NCBI GenBank assembly: GCA_019234815.1
Contig: JAFALA010000094.1
Span: 1-63,744 of the forward strand
Direction: 5' to 3'
DNA: 63,744 nucleotides
From: Burkholderiaceae bacterium
GTDB lineage: Bacteria; Pseudomonadota; Gammaproteobacteria; Burkholderiales; Burkholderiaceae_C
Below, one piece after another: positions 18,951-29,180 of the stretch. Positions within the stretch are counted from its first letter, which is position 1. Every line of letters begins with the position of its first letter. Under the pieces are notes generated by a model. It was not told the origin of the DNA. It did not search any database and saw only the letters and a list, made by a program, of their open reading frames with translations. A program made the position numbers and the translations under genes.

Positions 18951-20687
18951 GTGAAGCTGCTCCATGTCGATTCCGTGCTGGTGCTGGGCCTGGGCGACTC
19001 CGGCCTGGCCATGGCGGCCTGGTGCGCCCGCTTCGGTGCGCGCGTGCAGGTCTGGGACTCGCGCGAGCAGCCGCCGCAGCTGGCGCAGCTGCAGCAGCAA
19101 TGCCCTGATGCGCGCTTCTTCAGCGGCGAATGGAGCGAAGCGCAGCTTGAGGCGGCATTGGCCGGCGTGCAGCTGGTGCTCAAGAGCCCGGGCCTTTCGC
19201 CGCTCGATGCACGCCTGCAGCCCTTGCTGCAGGCGGCGCAGGCGCGCGGCGTCGCGGTGCAGGGCGAGCTCGATCTGTTTGCGCGCGCGCTGGCCGAGCT
19301 GAAGCAGGCCCATCGCTACGCCCCCGCGGTGCTGGCCATCACCGGCACCAACGGCAAGACCACCACCACCTGCATGACGGCCCTGCTGGCCGAGCGTGCC
19401 GGCAAGCGCGTGGCGGTGGCCGGCAACATCGGCCCCAGCATGCTGACGACGCTGTCCCATGCGCTGGATCAGCAGGTCTTTTCCGAAGAAGGAGCGGCCT
19501 CGCCGGCGGATGCGGCTCCCATCGACGAGCCGCCGAGTGAGGCGCTGAGCGAGACGCCGGACGAACCCGAAGAGACATCCACGCTGGAAGCCGTGGCCGC
19601 GCTGCTCGACGAGCAGCCCCTGCCCATCAAGCCGCCGCCGCCCAGGCCGCCGGTGTTCGAGCATCTGCCCGAGGTCTGGGTGCTGGAGCTGTCGAGCTTC
19701 CAGCTCGATACCGTGGAAGGCTTCGAGCCGACCGCCGCCGCCGTGCTCAACCTGACGCAGGACCACCTGGACTGGCATGGCGACATGGTTTCTTATGGCC
19801 GCGCCAAGGCGCGCATCTTCGGCAGCCAGGCGCTGATGGTGATCAACCGCGACGACGCCCTGGTCGAAGCCCTGGTGCCCGCGGCAGTGATGGTCAAGCA
19901 GGGGCGCGGCAAGCCGGCGCGCGTGCAGTCGCGCCACGTGGTGCGCTTCGGCCTGAACGCGCCGACGCAGCACGGCGACTACGGCCTGGTGGTCGAGAAC
20001 GGCATGGCCTGGCTGGTGCGCGCGCGCGAGCAGGACGAGACGCTGAAGCGCGGCCGCGACGGCCGCCTGCCCGAAGAAGACCTGGTGCTGCAGCGCCTGA
20101 TGCCGGCCGACGCCCTGCGCGTGCGCGGCCGCCACAACGCGGCCAACGCGCTGGCGGCCCTGGCCCTGGCCAGCGCGGCCGGCTGCGCCATGGCGCCGAT
20201 GCTGCACGGCCTGCGCGAGTACCGCGGCGAGCCGCACCGCGTCGAGTTCGTCGCCAGCATCCGCGACATCGATTTCTACGACGATTCGAAGGGCACCAAC
20301 GTCGGTGCCACGGTGGCGGCCATCACCGGCCTGGGTGCCGACCGCGCGCCGGCCAAGCTGCTGATGATTCTCGGCGGCGACGGCAAAGGCCAGGACTTCA
20401 GCCCCTTGCTGACGCCCGTCAGCCAATATGTTCGCGCCGTGGCCTATGTCGGCCGCGACGGCGCGCAGATCGCTGCCGCGCTGGAGGCCGCGCATGTATC
20501 GCATGCGTTCCACGACAGCCTGGAGGCCGCGACCGCCTGGTGCCTGGCTCAGGCCCACGCCGGCGACAGCGTGCTGCTGAGCCCGGCCTGCGCCAGCCTC
20601 GACATGTTCCGCAACTACGCCCATCGCGCCGAGGTGTTTGTGAACGCCGTGCACGTGTTGGCGCAGGACGAGGGGCTGGTCGAATGA
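18951..20687 (+). CDS. murD: UDP-MurNAc-L-alanine:D-glutamate ligase MurD, unusually long
   Basis: Adds D-glutamate to UDP-MurNAc-Ala. All core motifs are present: GLGDSGLA, the ATP loop [11 protein letters not shown] (~131-141), [24 protein letters not shown], and YDDSKGTN with [10 protein letters not shown] at the end. At 578 aa it is ~140 longer than the E. coli enzyme. The excess is in two places: residues ~176-238, acidic and then Pro-rich (EEPEETS-like, PPPPRPP), inserted before the [11 protein letters not shown] strand; and ~311-388, in the central domain before RGRHN. The start is GTG at 18951 (AAGGA 8 bp upstream). ATGA overlap with ftsW. Confidence 0.95.
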   Translation: MKLLHVDSVLVLGLGDSGLAMAAWCARFGARVQVWDSREQPPQLAQLQQQCPDARFFSGEWSEAQLEAALAGVQLVLKSPGLSPLDARLQPLLQAAQARGVAVQGELDLFARALAELKQAHRYAPAVLAITGTNGKTTTTCMTALLAERAGKRVAVAGNIGPSMLTTLSHALDQQVFSEEGAASPADAAPIDEPPSEALSETPDEPEETSTLEAVAALLDEQPLPIKPPPPRPPVFEHLPEVWVLELSSFQLDTVEGFEPTAAAVLNLTQDHLDWHGDMVSYGRAKARIFGSQALMVINRDDALVEALVPAAVMVKQGRGKPARVQSRHVVRFGLNAPTQHGDYGLVVENGMAWLVRAREQDETLKRGRDGRLPEEDLVLQRLMPADALRVRGRHNAANALAALALASAAGCAMAPMLHGLREYRGEPHRVEFVASIRDIDFYDDSKGTNVGATVAAITGLGADRAPAKLLMILGGDGKGQDFSPLLTPVSQYVRAVAYVGRDGAQIAAALEAAHVSHAFHDSLEAATAWCLAQAHAGDSVLLSPACASLDMFRNYAHRAEVFVNAVHVLAQDEGLVE

Positions 20688-21946
20688 ACATGAGCCTGAG
20701 CCTCCAATCGATTGGCGCTCGCCTGCAGGGCCTGTGGCGCAGGGATGCTGAAGGCAGCATCGATGTGCCGGTGCGCGACTGGGTGTCGAGTTCGGCCGGC
20801 CAGCCCACGCGCATCCAGGGCTTTGACCAGACCCTGGTCTGGGTGGTGCTGGCGATGATGGGCCTGGGCCTCCTGATGGTGTATTCGGCCTCGATCGCGA
20901 TGCCCGACAACCCGCGCTTCTCGAACTACCTGCCCACGCATTTCCTGACCCGCCACATCATCTCCATCGCCTTCGGGCTGATCGCGGGCCTGATCGCAGT
21001 GCAGATCCCGGTCAGCACCTGGGAGCGTTATGCACCCTGGCTGTTCGTGGTGGCGCTGGTGCTGCTGGTCGCGGTGCTGATTCCGCACGTGGGCAAGGGC
21101 GTCAACGGCGCACGGCGCTGGCTGCCGCTGGGGGTGATGAATTTCCAGCCCTCCGAACTCGCCAAGCTCGGCATCGCCATGTACGCCGCCAGCTACATGA
21201 TGCGCAAGATGGACGTGAAGGAGAATTTCTTCCAGGCCGTCTGGCCCATGGCTGTGTCGCTGGCCGTCGTCGGCGTGCTGCTGTTGGCCGAGCCCGACAT
21301 GGGCGCCTTCATGGTGATCGCCGCGATCGCGATGGGCATCCTGTTCCTGGGCGGCGTCAATGGCCGCATGTTCTTCCTGATCGTCGCAGTGCTGATCGGC
21401 GCCTTCGTGCTGATGATCACCTTCAGCGAATTCCGCCGCGAGCGCATCTTCGCCTATCTGAATCCCTGGGAAGAAAAATACGCCCAGGGCAAGGCCTACC
21501 AGCTGACGCACTCGCTGATTGCCTTCGGGCGCGGCGAGTTCTTCGGCCAGGGCCTGGGCTCCAGCCTGGAAAAGCTGCACTACCTGCCCGAGGCCCATAC
21601 CGACTTCCTGCTGGCCGTGATCGGCGAGGAGCTGGGCTTTGCCGGCGTGGCGACCGTCATCATCGCCTTCTTCTGGCTCTCGCGGCGGCTGTTCCACATC
21701 GGCCGCCAAGCCATCGCGCTGGACCGCATCTTCGCCGGCCTGTATGCGCAGGGCATAGGCATCTGGATGGGCGGCCAGGCCTTCATCAACATGGGCGTGA
21801 ACCTCGGCGCCCTGCCGACCAAGGGCCTGACGCTGCCGCTGCTGAGCTTTGGCGGATCGGCGATCCTGATGAACTGTGTGTCGCTGGCCGTCGTGTTGCG
21901 CATTGATATTGAAAACCGACAACTCATGCGAGGAGGCCGGGCATGA
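20684..21946 (+). CDS. ftsW: Peptidoglycan glycosyltransferase FtsW
   Basis: SEDS-family polymerase of septal peptidoglycan, partner of FtsI. 420 aa with about ten membrane helices after a ~45-residue cytoplasmic N-terminal extension. Conserved pieces: [29 protein letters not shown], the functional loop around [21 protein letters not shown], and [23 protein letters not shown]. The start at 20684 overlaps the murD stop (ATGA). The next gene is separated by a 103-bp repeat element rather than coupled. Confidence 0.95.
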   Translation: MNMSLSLQSIGARLQGLWRRDAEGSIDVPVRDWVSSSAGQPTRIQGFDQTLVWVVLAMMGLGLLMVYSASIAMPDNPRFSNYLPTHFLTRHIISIAFGLIAGLIAVQIPVSTWERYAPWLFVVALVLLVAVLIPHVGKGVNGARRWLPLGVMNFQPSELAKLGIAMYAASYMMRKMDVKENFFQAVWPMAVSLAVVGVLLLAEPDMGAFMVIAAIAMGILFLGGVNGRMFFLIVAVLIGAFVLMITFSEFRRERIFAYLNPWEEKYAQGKAYQLTHSLIAFGRGEFFGQGLGSSLEKLHYLPEAHTDFLLAVIGEELGFAGVATVIIAFFWLSRRLFHIGRQAIALDRIFAGLYAQGIGIWMGGQAFINMGVNLGALPTKGLTLPLLSFGGSAILMNCVSLAVVLRIDIENRQLMRGGRA

Positions 21947-21965
21947 GGGTCGATCAACGCGTGCG

Positions 21966-22042
21966 GGCCGAGCGTCGGGCCGCTCCCAAGTCGGCCCGCG
22001 TCCCCTCGGGGGACCGGCCGATGTACCCCTCGGACGAGGGGC
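21966..22042. repeat. REP-like GC-rich palindromic repeat, copy 1 (ftsW-murG gap)
   Basis: This ~77-bp element fills the gap between ftsW and murG. It contains two hairpins, GTCCCC/GGGGAC (22000-22005 and 22009-22014) and CCCCTCG/CGAGGGG (22026-22032 and 22035-22041). The reverse complement of a segment inside imuB (56908-56974) aligns along most of it; the stretch from CCGGCCGA to the last hairpin is nearly identical. The right arm of the last hairpin is also the ribosome binding site of murG. A dispersed intergenic repeat is the likely identity. Confidence 0.6.
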
Positions 22043-22049
22043 TCACATC

Positions 22050-23126
22050 ATGACGCGCCATCTCGTCATCATGGCTGCGGGGACTGGCGGACACATCATC
22101 CCGGGTCTGGCCGTTGCCGAGGAAATGAAGCGCCGCGGCTGGAGCGTGAGCTGGATGGGCACCGAGCATGGCATGGAAAACCAGCTGGTGCCGGCCGCCA
22201 ACCTGCCGCTGGACCGTCTGGCCTTCTCGGGCCTGCGCGGCAAGGGCTTCAAGCACACCATTGTTGGCGTGTTCAAGCTCGTGCAGGCGCTGGCGCAAAG
22301 CCGCCAGGTGTTCGGCACGCGCAGTGCCGACGCGGTGCTGGGCATGGGCGGCTACGTGTGCTTTCCCGGCGGGCTGATGGCCTGGTTGTGCCGCAAGCCG
22401 CTGCTGCTGGTCAACGCCGACGCGGCCATGCTGCTGTCCAACCGCAGCCTGCTGCCGTTTGCCCGGCGTGTCGCCTTCGGCTTCGACGGCGATGCGGCAA
22501 GGGCGACGCACAAGGCGGTCGTGACCGGCAATCCGGTGCGCGCCGAAATTGAAGCGCTCGCCCCGCCTGAAGCGCGTTTTGAAGGCCGCAGCGGCCCCTT
22601 GCGGCTGCTGGTGGTGGGCGGCTCGCTCGGTGCGCGCGCCATCAATGAAGCGCTGCCGCGTGCGCTCGCGTCCTGGTCTGCGGACCAGCGTCCCATCGTC
22701 ACGCACCAGACCGGCCAGGCGCATTTCCACAGCGTGCTGGCGGCCTATCACGCGGCCGGCGTAGAGGCCGAGATCGTGCCATTCATCACCAACATGGCCG
22801 AGCGGTTGGCGGCATGCGACCTGATCCTGTGCCGTGCCGGTGCCGTCACAGTCAGCGAGCTGTGCGCTGCCGGCGTGCCGTCGGTGCTGGTGCCGCTGGT
22901 GCTCAGCACCACCTCGCACCAGCGCGACAACGCGGCCTACATGGCCGACCACGGGGCTGCCGTGCATCTGCCGCAGCAGGAGTTGACGCCCGAGCGCCTG
23001 CAGGCGCTGCTGGGCGCTATGAACCGGGAGACCCTGCTGCGCATGGCGCAGCAGGCCCGCGCGTTGGCCCGGCCGCATGCCGCTGCACGCGTGGCCGACC
23101 AACTCGAACAGCTGGTGCCCGCATGA
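22050..23126 (+). CDS. murG: UDP-GlcNAc:lipid I N-acetylglucosaminyltransferase MurG
   Basis: Peripheral inner membrane glycosyltransferase making lipid II. 358 aa. N-terminal glycine loop [15 protein letters not shown], a second loop [16 protein letters not shown], and the UDP-GlcNAc site [23 protein letters not shown], all typical. The start at 22050 is set by the family N-terminus and by GAGGGG with 8-bp spacing; this ribosome site lies in a hairpin arm of the upstream repeat. ATGA overlap with murC. Confidence 0.96.
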   Translation: MTRHLVIMAAGTGGHIIPGLAVAEEMKRRGWSVSWMGTEHGMENQLVPAANLPLDRLAFSGLRGKGFKHTIVGVFKLVQALAQSRQVFGTRSADAVLGMGGYVCFPGGLMAWLCRKPLLLVNADAAMLLSNRSLLPFARRVAFGFDGDAARATHKAVVTGNPVRAEIEALAPPEARFEGRSGPLRLLVVGGSLGARAINEALPRALASWSADQRPIVTHQTGQAHFHSVLAAYHAAGVEAEIVPFITNMAERLAACDLILCRAGAVTVSELCAAGVPSVLVPLVLSTTSHQRDNAAYMADHGAAVHLPQQELTPERLQALLGAMNRETLLRMAQQARALARPHAAARVADQLEQLVPA

Positions 23127-24535
23127 AACATGCCGTCAAACACATCCATTTCGTGGGCATAGGCGGCGCCGGCATGAGCGGCATCGCCGAGATCCTGCAC
23201 AACCTCGGCTACCAGGTGTCGGGTTCGGACCAGAGCACGAGCGTCACCACCGAGCGCCTGGCTGCCTTGGGCATGCGCGTGCACATCGGCCACGCGGCCG
23301 CGCACATCGCGGGCGCGCAGGCGGTGGTGACGTCCACCGCCGTCAAGCCCGACAACCCGGAGGTGATTGCCGCGCACGCCGCCCGCGTGCCCGTGGTGGC
23401 GCGCGCCGTGATGCTGGCCGAGCTGATGCGTCTGAAGAAGGGCATCGCCATTGCCGGCACGCACGGCAAGACCAGCACCACCTCGCTGGTGACGACGGTG
23501 CTGGCCGAAGCCGGCGTCGACCCGACCTTCGTGATCGGCGGCAAGCTCAACAGCGCGGGCGCGAACTCGGCGCTGGGGCAGGGCGACTACATCGTCGTCG
23601 AGGCCGACGAGTCGGACGCCTCGTTCCTGAACCTGTTCCCGGTGCTTGCGGTGGTCACCAACATCGACGAAGACCACATGGACACCTACGGCCATGACTT
23701 CGCGCGGCTGAAGCAGGCCTTCGTCGACTTCTTGCACCGCATGCCCTTCTATGGCGCAGCGGTACTGTGCGGCGACGACCCCGGCGTGCGTTCCATCATG
23801 CCCATGGTGTCGCGCCCCGTCGTCTCCTACGGCCTGGGCGAGCACAACGCGGTGCGCGCCGTCGATGTAGAGGCCTTGGCGGGCGGCCAGATGCGCTTCA
23901 CGGCGCAGCGCCGCGACGAACAGGGCGACTTGCCCGATCTGCAGATCACGCTGAACCTGCCGGGTCAGCACAACGTCCTGAACGCGCTGGCCGCGATCGC
24001 CATCGCCACCGAGCTGGAATTGCCCGACGCGGCGATCCAGAGTGCGCTGCAGAAGTTCGGCGGCGTGGGCAGGCGTTTTCAACGCTATGGGGACTGGCCG
24101 GCCGGCGCGGGCGGCCAGTTCAGCTTGATCGACGATTACGGCCACCACCCGGTCGAGATGGCGGCGGTGCTGTCGGCGGCGCGCGGTGCGTTTCCGGGCC
24201 GCCGCATCGTGCTGGCTTTCCAACCGCATCGCTACACCCGCATGCGCGACTGCTTCGCCGATTTTGTTCGCGTCCTCGGCCAGGCCGACGCGGTGCTCTT
24301 GACCGAGGTCTACAGCGCCGGCGAAGCCTTGATTGCCGGTGCCGATGGCGCGGCGCTGGCTGCTGCGCTGCGAGATGCGTCGAAGGCGATTGAATTCATC
24401 CCTGACGTGGGTGCCTTACCCCAGGCGATTGCCCGGCATACGCGTGCCGACGACGTGGTGATCGTGATGGGCGCGGGTTCGATAGGTGCCGTGCCGGCAC
24501 GGACGGTGGAACTGCTGAAAGGCGGCCAGCCATGA
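23123..24535 (+). CDS. murC: UDP-N-acetylmuramate:L-alanine ligase MurC
   Basis: First Mur ligase, adding L-alanine to UDP-MurNAc. 470 aa. N-terminal nucleotide-binding motif [19 protein letters not shown] loop [36 protein letters not shown], and the C-terminal [10 protein letters not shown] and FQPHRYTRM blocks. Cytoplasmic. ATGA overlap with both murG and ddlB. Confidence 0.96.
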   Translation: MKHAVKHIHFVGIGGAGMSGIAEILHNLGYQVSGSDQSTSVTTERLAALGMRVHIGHAAAHIAGAQAVVTSTAVKPDNPEVIAAHAARVPVVARAVMLAELMRLKKGIAIAGTHGKTSTTSLVTTVLAEAGVDPTFVIGGKLNSAGANSALGQGDYIVVEADESDASFLNLFPVLAVVTNIDEDHMDTYGHDFARLKQAFVDFLHRMPFYGAAVLCGDDPGVRSIMPMVSRPVVSYGLGEHNAVRAVDVEALAGGQMRFTAQRRDEQGDLPDLQITLNLPGQHNVLNALAAIAIATELELPDAAIQSALQKFGGVGRRFQRYGDWPAGAGGQFSLIDDYGHHPVEMAAVLSAARGAFPGRRIVLAFQPHRYTRMRDCFADFVRVLGQADAVLLTEVYSAGEALIAGADGAALAAALRDASKAIEFIPDVGALPQAIARHTRADDVVIVMGAGSIGAVPARTVELLKGGQP

Positions 24536-25551
24536 ACCAGACCATGACAACAGACTTGAAATTGAACCTGAACATTGACCCCGCCTCGCTGGGCAAGGTG
24601 GCCGTGCTGATGGGCGGAGAGTCCGCCGAGCGCGAGGTCTCGCTGATGTCCGGCGGCGGCGTGCTCAAGGCGCTGCAAGGCCTGGGCGTGGACGCGCATG
24701 CCTTCGATCCCGCCGAGCGACCCTTGCTGGAGCTCAAGACGCAGGGCTTTGCGCGCTGCTTCATCGCCTTGCACGGGCGCCACGGCGAAGATGGCACGGT
24801 GCAGGGCGCGCTGGAGTTGATGGGCCTGCCTTACACCGGCTCGGGTGTGATGGCCTCGGCCATCGCGATGGACAAGATCACCACCAAGCGCCTGTGGCTG
24901 GCCGACGGCCTGCCCACGCCGCGCTATGTGCGGCTCAAGAAGGCCGAGCTGACGCGCGAGCGCATCCGCGCCGTGCCGGACGAACTGGGCCTGCCGGTGT
25001 TCGTGAAGCCGCCGCACGAGGGGTCGACCATCGGCATCTCCAAGGCCATGGGCTATTCCGATATGCAGGAAGCGGTGGAGCTCGCGGCCCGCTACGACGA
25101 CGAAATCCTGTGCGAGGAATTCGTCGATGGCTGGGAGCTGACCTGCCCGGTGCTGGGCGAGGGCGCTGATGCAGTAGCGCTGCCCGTCATCCGCATCGAG
25201 GCGGTGCAGGGCAATTACGACTACCAGAACAAGTACTTCACCGATTCCACGCAGTACCACGTGGGCACGCTGCCGCCCGAGCAGGAGCGCGCTGTCCAGG
25301 CCATCGTGCTGGACGCCTACCGCTCGCTGGGCTGCCGCGGCTGGGGCCGTGCCGATCTGATGCTGCGCCAGAGCGACGGGCAGGCCTTCCTGCTGGAGAT
25401 GAACACCTCGCCGGGCATGACCTCGCATTCGCTGGTGCCCATGTCGGCCAAGGCGGCCGGCATCAGCTACGAACAGCTGTGCCTGTGGCTGCTGGCGCAG
25501 GCGCGCACCGACGGCAAGGTGCCGGACATTTCTGGACAAACGCAGGGCTGA
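24532..25551 (+). CDS. ddlB: D-alanine:D-alanine ligase DdlB
   Basis: ATP-grasp enzyme making D-Ala-D-Ala for MurF. 339 aa, including a ~20-residue N-terminal extension ahead of [18 protein letters not shown]. Active-site residues are visible in the loop [12 protein letters not shown], the ATP-binding strand [16 protein letters not shown] and the metal-binding [12 protein letters not shown]. The start at 24532 overlaps the murC stop; a second ATG at 24544 is possible. Confidence 0.95.
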   Translation: MNQTMTTDLKLNLNIDPASLGKVAVLMGGESAEREVSLMSGGGVLKALQGLGVDAHAFDPAERPLLELKTQGFARCFIALHGRHGEDGTVQGALELMGLPYTGSGVMASAIAMDKITTKRLWLADGLPTPRYVRLKKAELTRERIRAVPDELGLPVFVKPPHEGSTIGISKAMGYSDMQEAVELAARYDDEILCEEFVDGWELTCPVLGEGADAVALPVIRIEAVQGNYDYQNKYFTDSTQYHVGTLPPEQERAVQAIVLDAYRSLGCRGWGRADLMLRQSDGQAFLLEMNTSPGMTSHSLVPMSAKAAGISYEQLCLWLLAQARTDGKVPDISGQTQG

Positions 25552-25566
25552 CCGACCCCATCCACC

Positions 25567-26418
25567 ATGCGCGCCGACCTCCGCAACCCCAGCCCGGCCA
25601 TGCCGCTGCCGCCAGACGTCCGTCTGATGAACGGCGTGGCGGCGCTCATGGCGCTGGGCGTGCTGCTGGTGGCCCTGGCAGGCGCGTTGCAATGGATGAC
25701 GCGCCTGCACTTTTTCGCCGTGCGCGCCATTCAGGTGGAAGGTGATGTGAACCGCAACAGCGCGGCGTCCCTGCGGGCCAACGCCGTGCCGCATCTGCGC
25801 GGCAGTTTCCTGAGCATGAACCTGCAGCAGACACGGCGCGCCTTCGAGGCCGTGCCCTGGGTGCGCAAGGCCGTGGTGCAGCGCGTCTGGCCCAACCTGA
25901 TCAAGGTCAGGCTGGAGGAGCACCAGCCCGCCGCCTACTGGGAAACCAAGGTCGAGGGCGCCGATGCCGCCAGCGAAGCCAGCGAGGACCGCATGCTGGT
26001 GAACAGCTTTGGCGAGGTGTTCCAGGCCAACCTCGGCGACGTCGAGGATGAAGACCTGCCCTTGCTGTCCGGCCCGGCGGGCGCCTCGGCCCACATGCTG
26101 GAGATGTGGAAGCAGGTGCAGTCGCGCACGCAATTGCTGGACGACATCGTCGAGCGGCTCGACCTGTCAGGGCGCGGCTCCTGGCGCGCCACGCTGGAAA
26201 AGGGCGTGGTCATCGAACTGGGGCGTGGCAGCGATGACGAGGTGTTGGCGCGTTATGCGCAATTCGTTGCGAGCATCACCCAGCTGACCTCGCGCTACCG
26301 GACCGCCTTGCTGAGCGCCGACCTGCGCCACAACGATGGATACGCCGTGCGTCTGGCCGGCGTGTCGACCACCCCCAACCCACAAAAGGCACCCAAGGCG
26401 GTGCCCAAGAAGAACTGA
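25567..26418 (+). CDS. ftsQ: Cell division protein FtsQ
   Basis: 283-aa bitopic divisome protein. Cytoplasmic tail, one transmembrane helix (~19-39, NGVAALMALGVLLVALAGAL), a POTRA domain beginning at FFAVRAIQVEGDVNRNS, then a beta domain (PWVRKAVVQRVWPNLIKVRLEEHQPAAYW) that binds FtsL/FtsB. The Pro/Lys-rich last ~20 residues are probably disordered. Begins 15 bp after ddlB; ftsA follows after 10 bp. Confidence 0.94.
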   Translation: MRADLRNPSPAMPLPPDVRLMNGVAALMALGVLLVALAGALQWMTRLHFFAVRAIQVEGDVNRNSAASLRANAVPHLRGSFLSMNLQQTRRAFEAVPWVRKAVVQRVWPNLIKVRLEEHQPAAYWETKVEGADAASEASEDRMLVNSFGEVFQANLGDVEDEDLPLLSGPAGASAHMLEMWKQVQSRTQLLDDIVERLDLSGRGSWRATLEKGVVIELGRGSDDEVLARYAQFVASITQLTSRYRTALLSADLRHNDGYAVRLAGVSTTPNPQKAPKAVPKKN

Positions 26419-26428
26419 GGATGTAGAT

Positions 26429-27658
26429 ATGGCCAAGGAATACAAGGATTTGGTCGTCGGACTCGACATCGGCACCGCCAAGATCATGGCGGTCGTGGCC
26501 GAGGTCATGGGCAATGGCGAATTGCGCATTGCCGGCCTGGGCGTGGCGCCTTCGCATGGACTCAAGCGCGGCGTGGTCGTCAACATCGATGCGACGGTGC
26601 AATCGATCCAGCAGGCGCTCAAGGAAGCCGAGATGATGGCCGACTGCAAGATCACGCGCGTCTACACCGGCATCACCGGCAGCCACATCCGCGGCCAGAA
26701 CTCGACCGGCATGGTGATCGTCCGCGACAAGGAAGTGACGCCGGTAGACGTCGCCCGCGTGGTGGAAACCGCCAAGGCCATCAACATCCCCAACGACCAG
26801 CGCCTGCTGCTGGTCGAGCCGCAGGAATTCGTCATCGACGGCCACGAGGTTAAGGAGCCGATCGGCATGAGCGGCGGCCGCCTGGAGGTCAAGGTGCACA
26901 TTGTGACCGGCGCCCAAAGCGCCGCCGAGAACATCATCAAGTGCGTGCGCCGCTGCGGCCTGGAGGTGGAAACCCTGGTGCTCAATCCGAGTGCGTCCAG
27001 CCTGGCCGCGCTGACCTCGGACGAGCGCGATTTGGGCGTTGCGATGGTGGATATTGGCGCCGGCACGACCGACGTGGCGATATTCACCGGCGGTTCGATC
27101 CGGCATACCGCCGTGATACCGATTGCCGGGGATTTGATCACCAGCGATATTGCGATGGCGCTGCGCACGCCCACCAAGGACGCCGAGGAAATCAAGGTCG
27201 AGCATGGCGTCGCCAAACAAATGCTGGCCGATCCCACCGACCAGGTCGAGGTGCCGGGTTTGGGCGATCGCGCGCCGAGAATGTTGTCAAAACAGGCGCT
27301 GGCCGGAGTTATTGAGCCCCGCGTCGAGGAAATATTCGCGCTGGTGGCCCAGGTGATACGCGAAAGCGGATATGAGGAATTGCTGTCCTCGGGCATTGTC
27401 CTGACCGGTGGCGCCTCCGTCATGCCGGGTATGGTGGAACTGGCCGAAGACATATTTCTGAAACCTGTGCGGCGCGGCAATCCCACCTATAGCGGCGCTT
27501 TGTTCGATATGGTGGCGAATCCGCGCTCGGCCACCGTGATGGGTTTGTTGGAAGACGCGCGCTTGTCGCGTACGCGAGGTTTGAAGGCAGCCCAGCAGGC
27601 GGGTTCCGTCAATACCTTCTTCAGCCGCGCCAAGGATTGGTTCCTGGGTAATTTCTAA
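26429..27658 (+). CDS. ftsA: Cell division protein FtsA
   Basis: Actin-like ATPase that anchors FtsZ to the membrane. 409 aa. Phosphate loops VGLDIGTAKI and VDIGAGTTDVAIF, adenosine motif SGIVLTGGASVMPG, and a C-terminal amphipathic membrane-targeting helix (AKDWFLGNF). The start at 26429 is preceded by GAGG. The 3' half uses noticeably more AT-ending codons (GAT ATT, ATA) than its neighbours. A 137-bp gap separates it from ftsZ. Confidence 0.96.
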   Translation: MAKEYKDLVVGLDIGTAKIMAVVAEVMGNGELRIAGLGVAPSHGLKRGVVVNIDATVQSIQQALKEAEMMADCKITRVYTGITGSHIRGQNSTGMVIVRDKEVTPVDVARVVETAKAINIPNDQRLLLVEPQEFVIDGHEVKEPIGMSGGRLEVKVHIVTGAQSAAENIIKCVRRCGLEVETLVLNPSASSLAALTSDERDLGVAMVDIGAGTTDVAIFTGGSIRHTAVIPIAGDLITSDIAMALRTPTKDAEEIKVEHGVAKQMLADPTDQVEVPGLGDRAPRMLSKQALAGVIEPRVEEIFALVAQVIRESGYEELLSSGIVLTGGASVMPGMVELAEDIFLKPVRRGNPTYSGALFDMVANPRSATVMGLLEDARLSRTRGLKAAQQAGSVNTFFSRAKDWFLGNF

Positions 27659-27701
27659 ATCCGCCGCTGCATGCGGCATAAATCTGACACAGGGGGTGCT
27701 C

Positions 27702-27794
27702 ATGTCGGAAAAATACTGCCAAAGTTTTGAAATAAAGGGTCATCCCTGTGGTTTTCCGGGGCTGAATACTGCACAATTACGCAAGGAGGTTTGA
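27702..27794 (+). CDS. Possible 30-codon leader peptide upstream of ftsZ
   Basis: An ATG at 27702, with a run of G (CAGGGGG) a few bases upstream as a possible ribosome site, opens a frame of 30 codons that stops with TGA at 27792-27794, one base before the ftsZ ATG. Its last codons (AAG GAG GTT) are the ftsZ Shine-Dalgarno sequence, so translating ribosomes would cover and then re-use that site. The peptide has two cysteines and no recognisable domain. It may be chance; conservation between relatives would decide. Confidence 0.25.
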   Translation: MSEKYCQSFEIKGHPCGFPGLNTAQLRKEV

Positions 27795-27795
27795 T

Positions 27796-29031
27796 ATGCC
27801 GATTGAAATGATCGAAGAGTTTGACCAAGGCACCCAGATCAAGGTGATTGGCGTAGGTGGCGGTGGTGGTAATGCCGTTGAACACATGATCAGCCAGGGT
27901 GTGCAGGGCGTGGAATTCATCTGCGCCAATACCGATGCTCAAGCCCTCAATCGTTCCAAGGCCGATCAGCTCCTGCAATTGGGCACGACGGGCCTGGGCG
28001 CTGGCGCCAAACCCGAAATGGGCAAGGCCGCCGCCGAAGAGGCGGAAGCCCGCATCCGCGAATCGATCAGCGGCGCGCACATGCTGTTCATCACGGCCGG
28101 CATGGGCGGCGGCACCGGCACCGGCGCTGCACCCGTGATCGCCCGCGTGGCCCGTGAAATGGGCATCCTAACCGTCGGTGTGGTGACCAAACCCTTCGAA
28201 TTCGAAGGCAACCGCCGCATCAAGGCCGCCGATGCCGGCCTGACCGAACTCGAGTCCCATGTCGACTCGCTGATCGTCGTGCTGAACGAAAAGCTGCTCG
28301 ACGTGCTGGGCGACGACGTTACGCAAGATCAAGCCTTCGCGCACGCCAATGACGTGCTGAAGAATGCAGTTGGCGGCATTTCCGACATCATTCACATCCC
28401 GGGCCTGGTCAACGTCGACTTCGAGGACGTCAAGACCGTGATGAGCGAACCCGGCAAGGCCATGATGGGCACGGCCCAAGCCACCGGTCCGGACCGCGCC
28501 ACCAAGGCAGCCGAGGCAGCCGTGGCCTGCCCGCTGCTGGAAGGCATCGACCTGTCCGGCGCGCGCGGTGTGCTGGTCCTGATTGCCGCGAGCCGCAACA
28601 ACTTCAAGCTGAGCGAGTCGCGCAATGCGATGAATACCATCAAGCGCTATGCGGCTGAAGACGCGCACATCATCTACGGCACGGCCTACGACGATTCGCT
28701 GGGCGACGCGATGCGCGTCACCGTGATCGCCACCGGCCTGTCGTCGGCGCGAGCGCGCCAGCAGGCGCCGCTGCAAGTGGTGCAACAGCAGCAGGTGCTG
28801 CGCACCGGTACCGACAACATGCCCGTGCTGTCGCAGCCCGTCATGATGTCCGGCGCGGCCTCTTCGATGACGCACTCGCCGGTCATGACGGCCAGCGACT
28901 TTGCCGCCGGCGCGTCCAGCCCCAGCGTGTGGCGCCATGGGCGCACCGCCGCCGCCAAGGTCGAGGCGCTGTCGTCTAACGGCATGGACGAGATCGAGAT
29001 CCCGGCCTTCCTGCGCAAGCAGGCCGACTGA
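27796..29031 (+). CDS. ftsZ: Cell division protein FtsZ
   Basis: Tubulin-like GTPase forming the Z ring. 411 aa. GTP-binding elements GVGGGGGNAVEHM, NTDAQAL and the tubulin signature GGGTGTGAAPVIA; the catalytic T7 loop is NVDFEDVKTVM. A variable Ser/Gln-rich linker (~320-395) ends in the conserved tail peptide IEIPAFLRKQAD, which binds FtsA and other partners. A perfect AAGGAGG sits 7 bp before the ATG. The last gene before a strong terminator. Confidence 0.98.
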   Translation: MPIEMIEEFDQGTQIKVIGVGGGGGNAVEHMISQGVQGVEFICANTDAQALNRSKADQLLQLGTTGLGAGAKPEMGKAAAEEAEARIRESISGAHMLFITAGMGGGTGTGAAPVIARVAREMGILTVGVVTKPFEFEGNRRIKAADAGLTELESHVDSLIVVLNEKLLDVLGDDVTQDQAFAHANDVLKNAVGGISDIIHIPGLVNVDFEDVKTVMSEPGKAMMGTAQATGPDRATKAAEAAVACPLLEGIDLSGARGVLVLIAASRNNFKLSESRNAMNTIKRYAAEDAHIIYGTAYDDSLGDAMRVTVIATGLSSARARQQAPLQVVQQQQVLRTGTDNMPVLSQPVMMSGAASSMTHSPVMTASDFAAGASSPSVWRHGRTAAAKVEALSSNGMDEIEIPAFLRKQAD

Positions 29032-29099
29032 ATTGGAACTGGCAACTGCAATGAAACCATAAGAATTTGGACTCTCTCTCGCAGCTTGCTGCGATTTAT

Positions 29100-29136
29100 C
29101 GGCCTGCAAACCCTGACCGGTTTGCAGGCCGTTTTC
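29100..29136 (+). terminator. Intrinsic terminator after ftsZ
   Basis: A 13-bp perfect stem (CGGCCTGCAAACC, 29100-29112, with GGTTTGCAGGCCG, 29119-29131) with a 6-nt loop, followed by TTTT. It lies 69 bp after the ftsZ stop and should end most dcw transcripts, so lpxC needs its own promoter or read-through. Confidence 0.9.
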
Positions 29137-29141
29137 ATTGC

Positions 29142-29174
29142 TTGACAACAAGGAATGGCGCAATCGCCGACAAT
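29142..29174 (+). promoter_or_regulatory. Possible lpxC promoter
   Basis: A consensus -35 TTGACA (29142-29147) lies just after the terminator. The best -10 candidate, GACAAT (29169-29174), gives a long 21-bp spacer and would leave an almost leaderless mRNA, since the lpxC ATG is at 29181 and has no Shine-Dalgarno sequence. Tentative. Confidence 0.35.
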
Positions 29175-29180
29175 GAACCC

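Noticed and set aside
17673-20654. A 993-codon open frame on the minus strand across mraY and murD
   Set aside because: Antisense shadow of GC-rich coding sequence: His/Gln/Arg-rich low-complexity translation with no domain, opposite two essential genes.
27721-27780. A possible ftsZ-specific promoter in the ftsA-ftsZ gap
   Set aside because: TTGAAA (27727-27732) and a TGAATACT-like box (27763-27770) are not at compatible spacing; no supported promoter.
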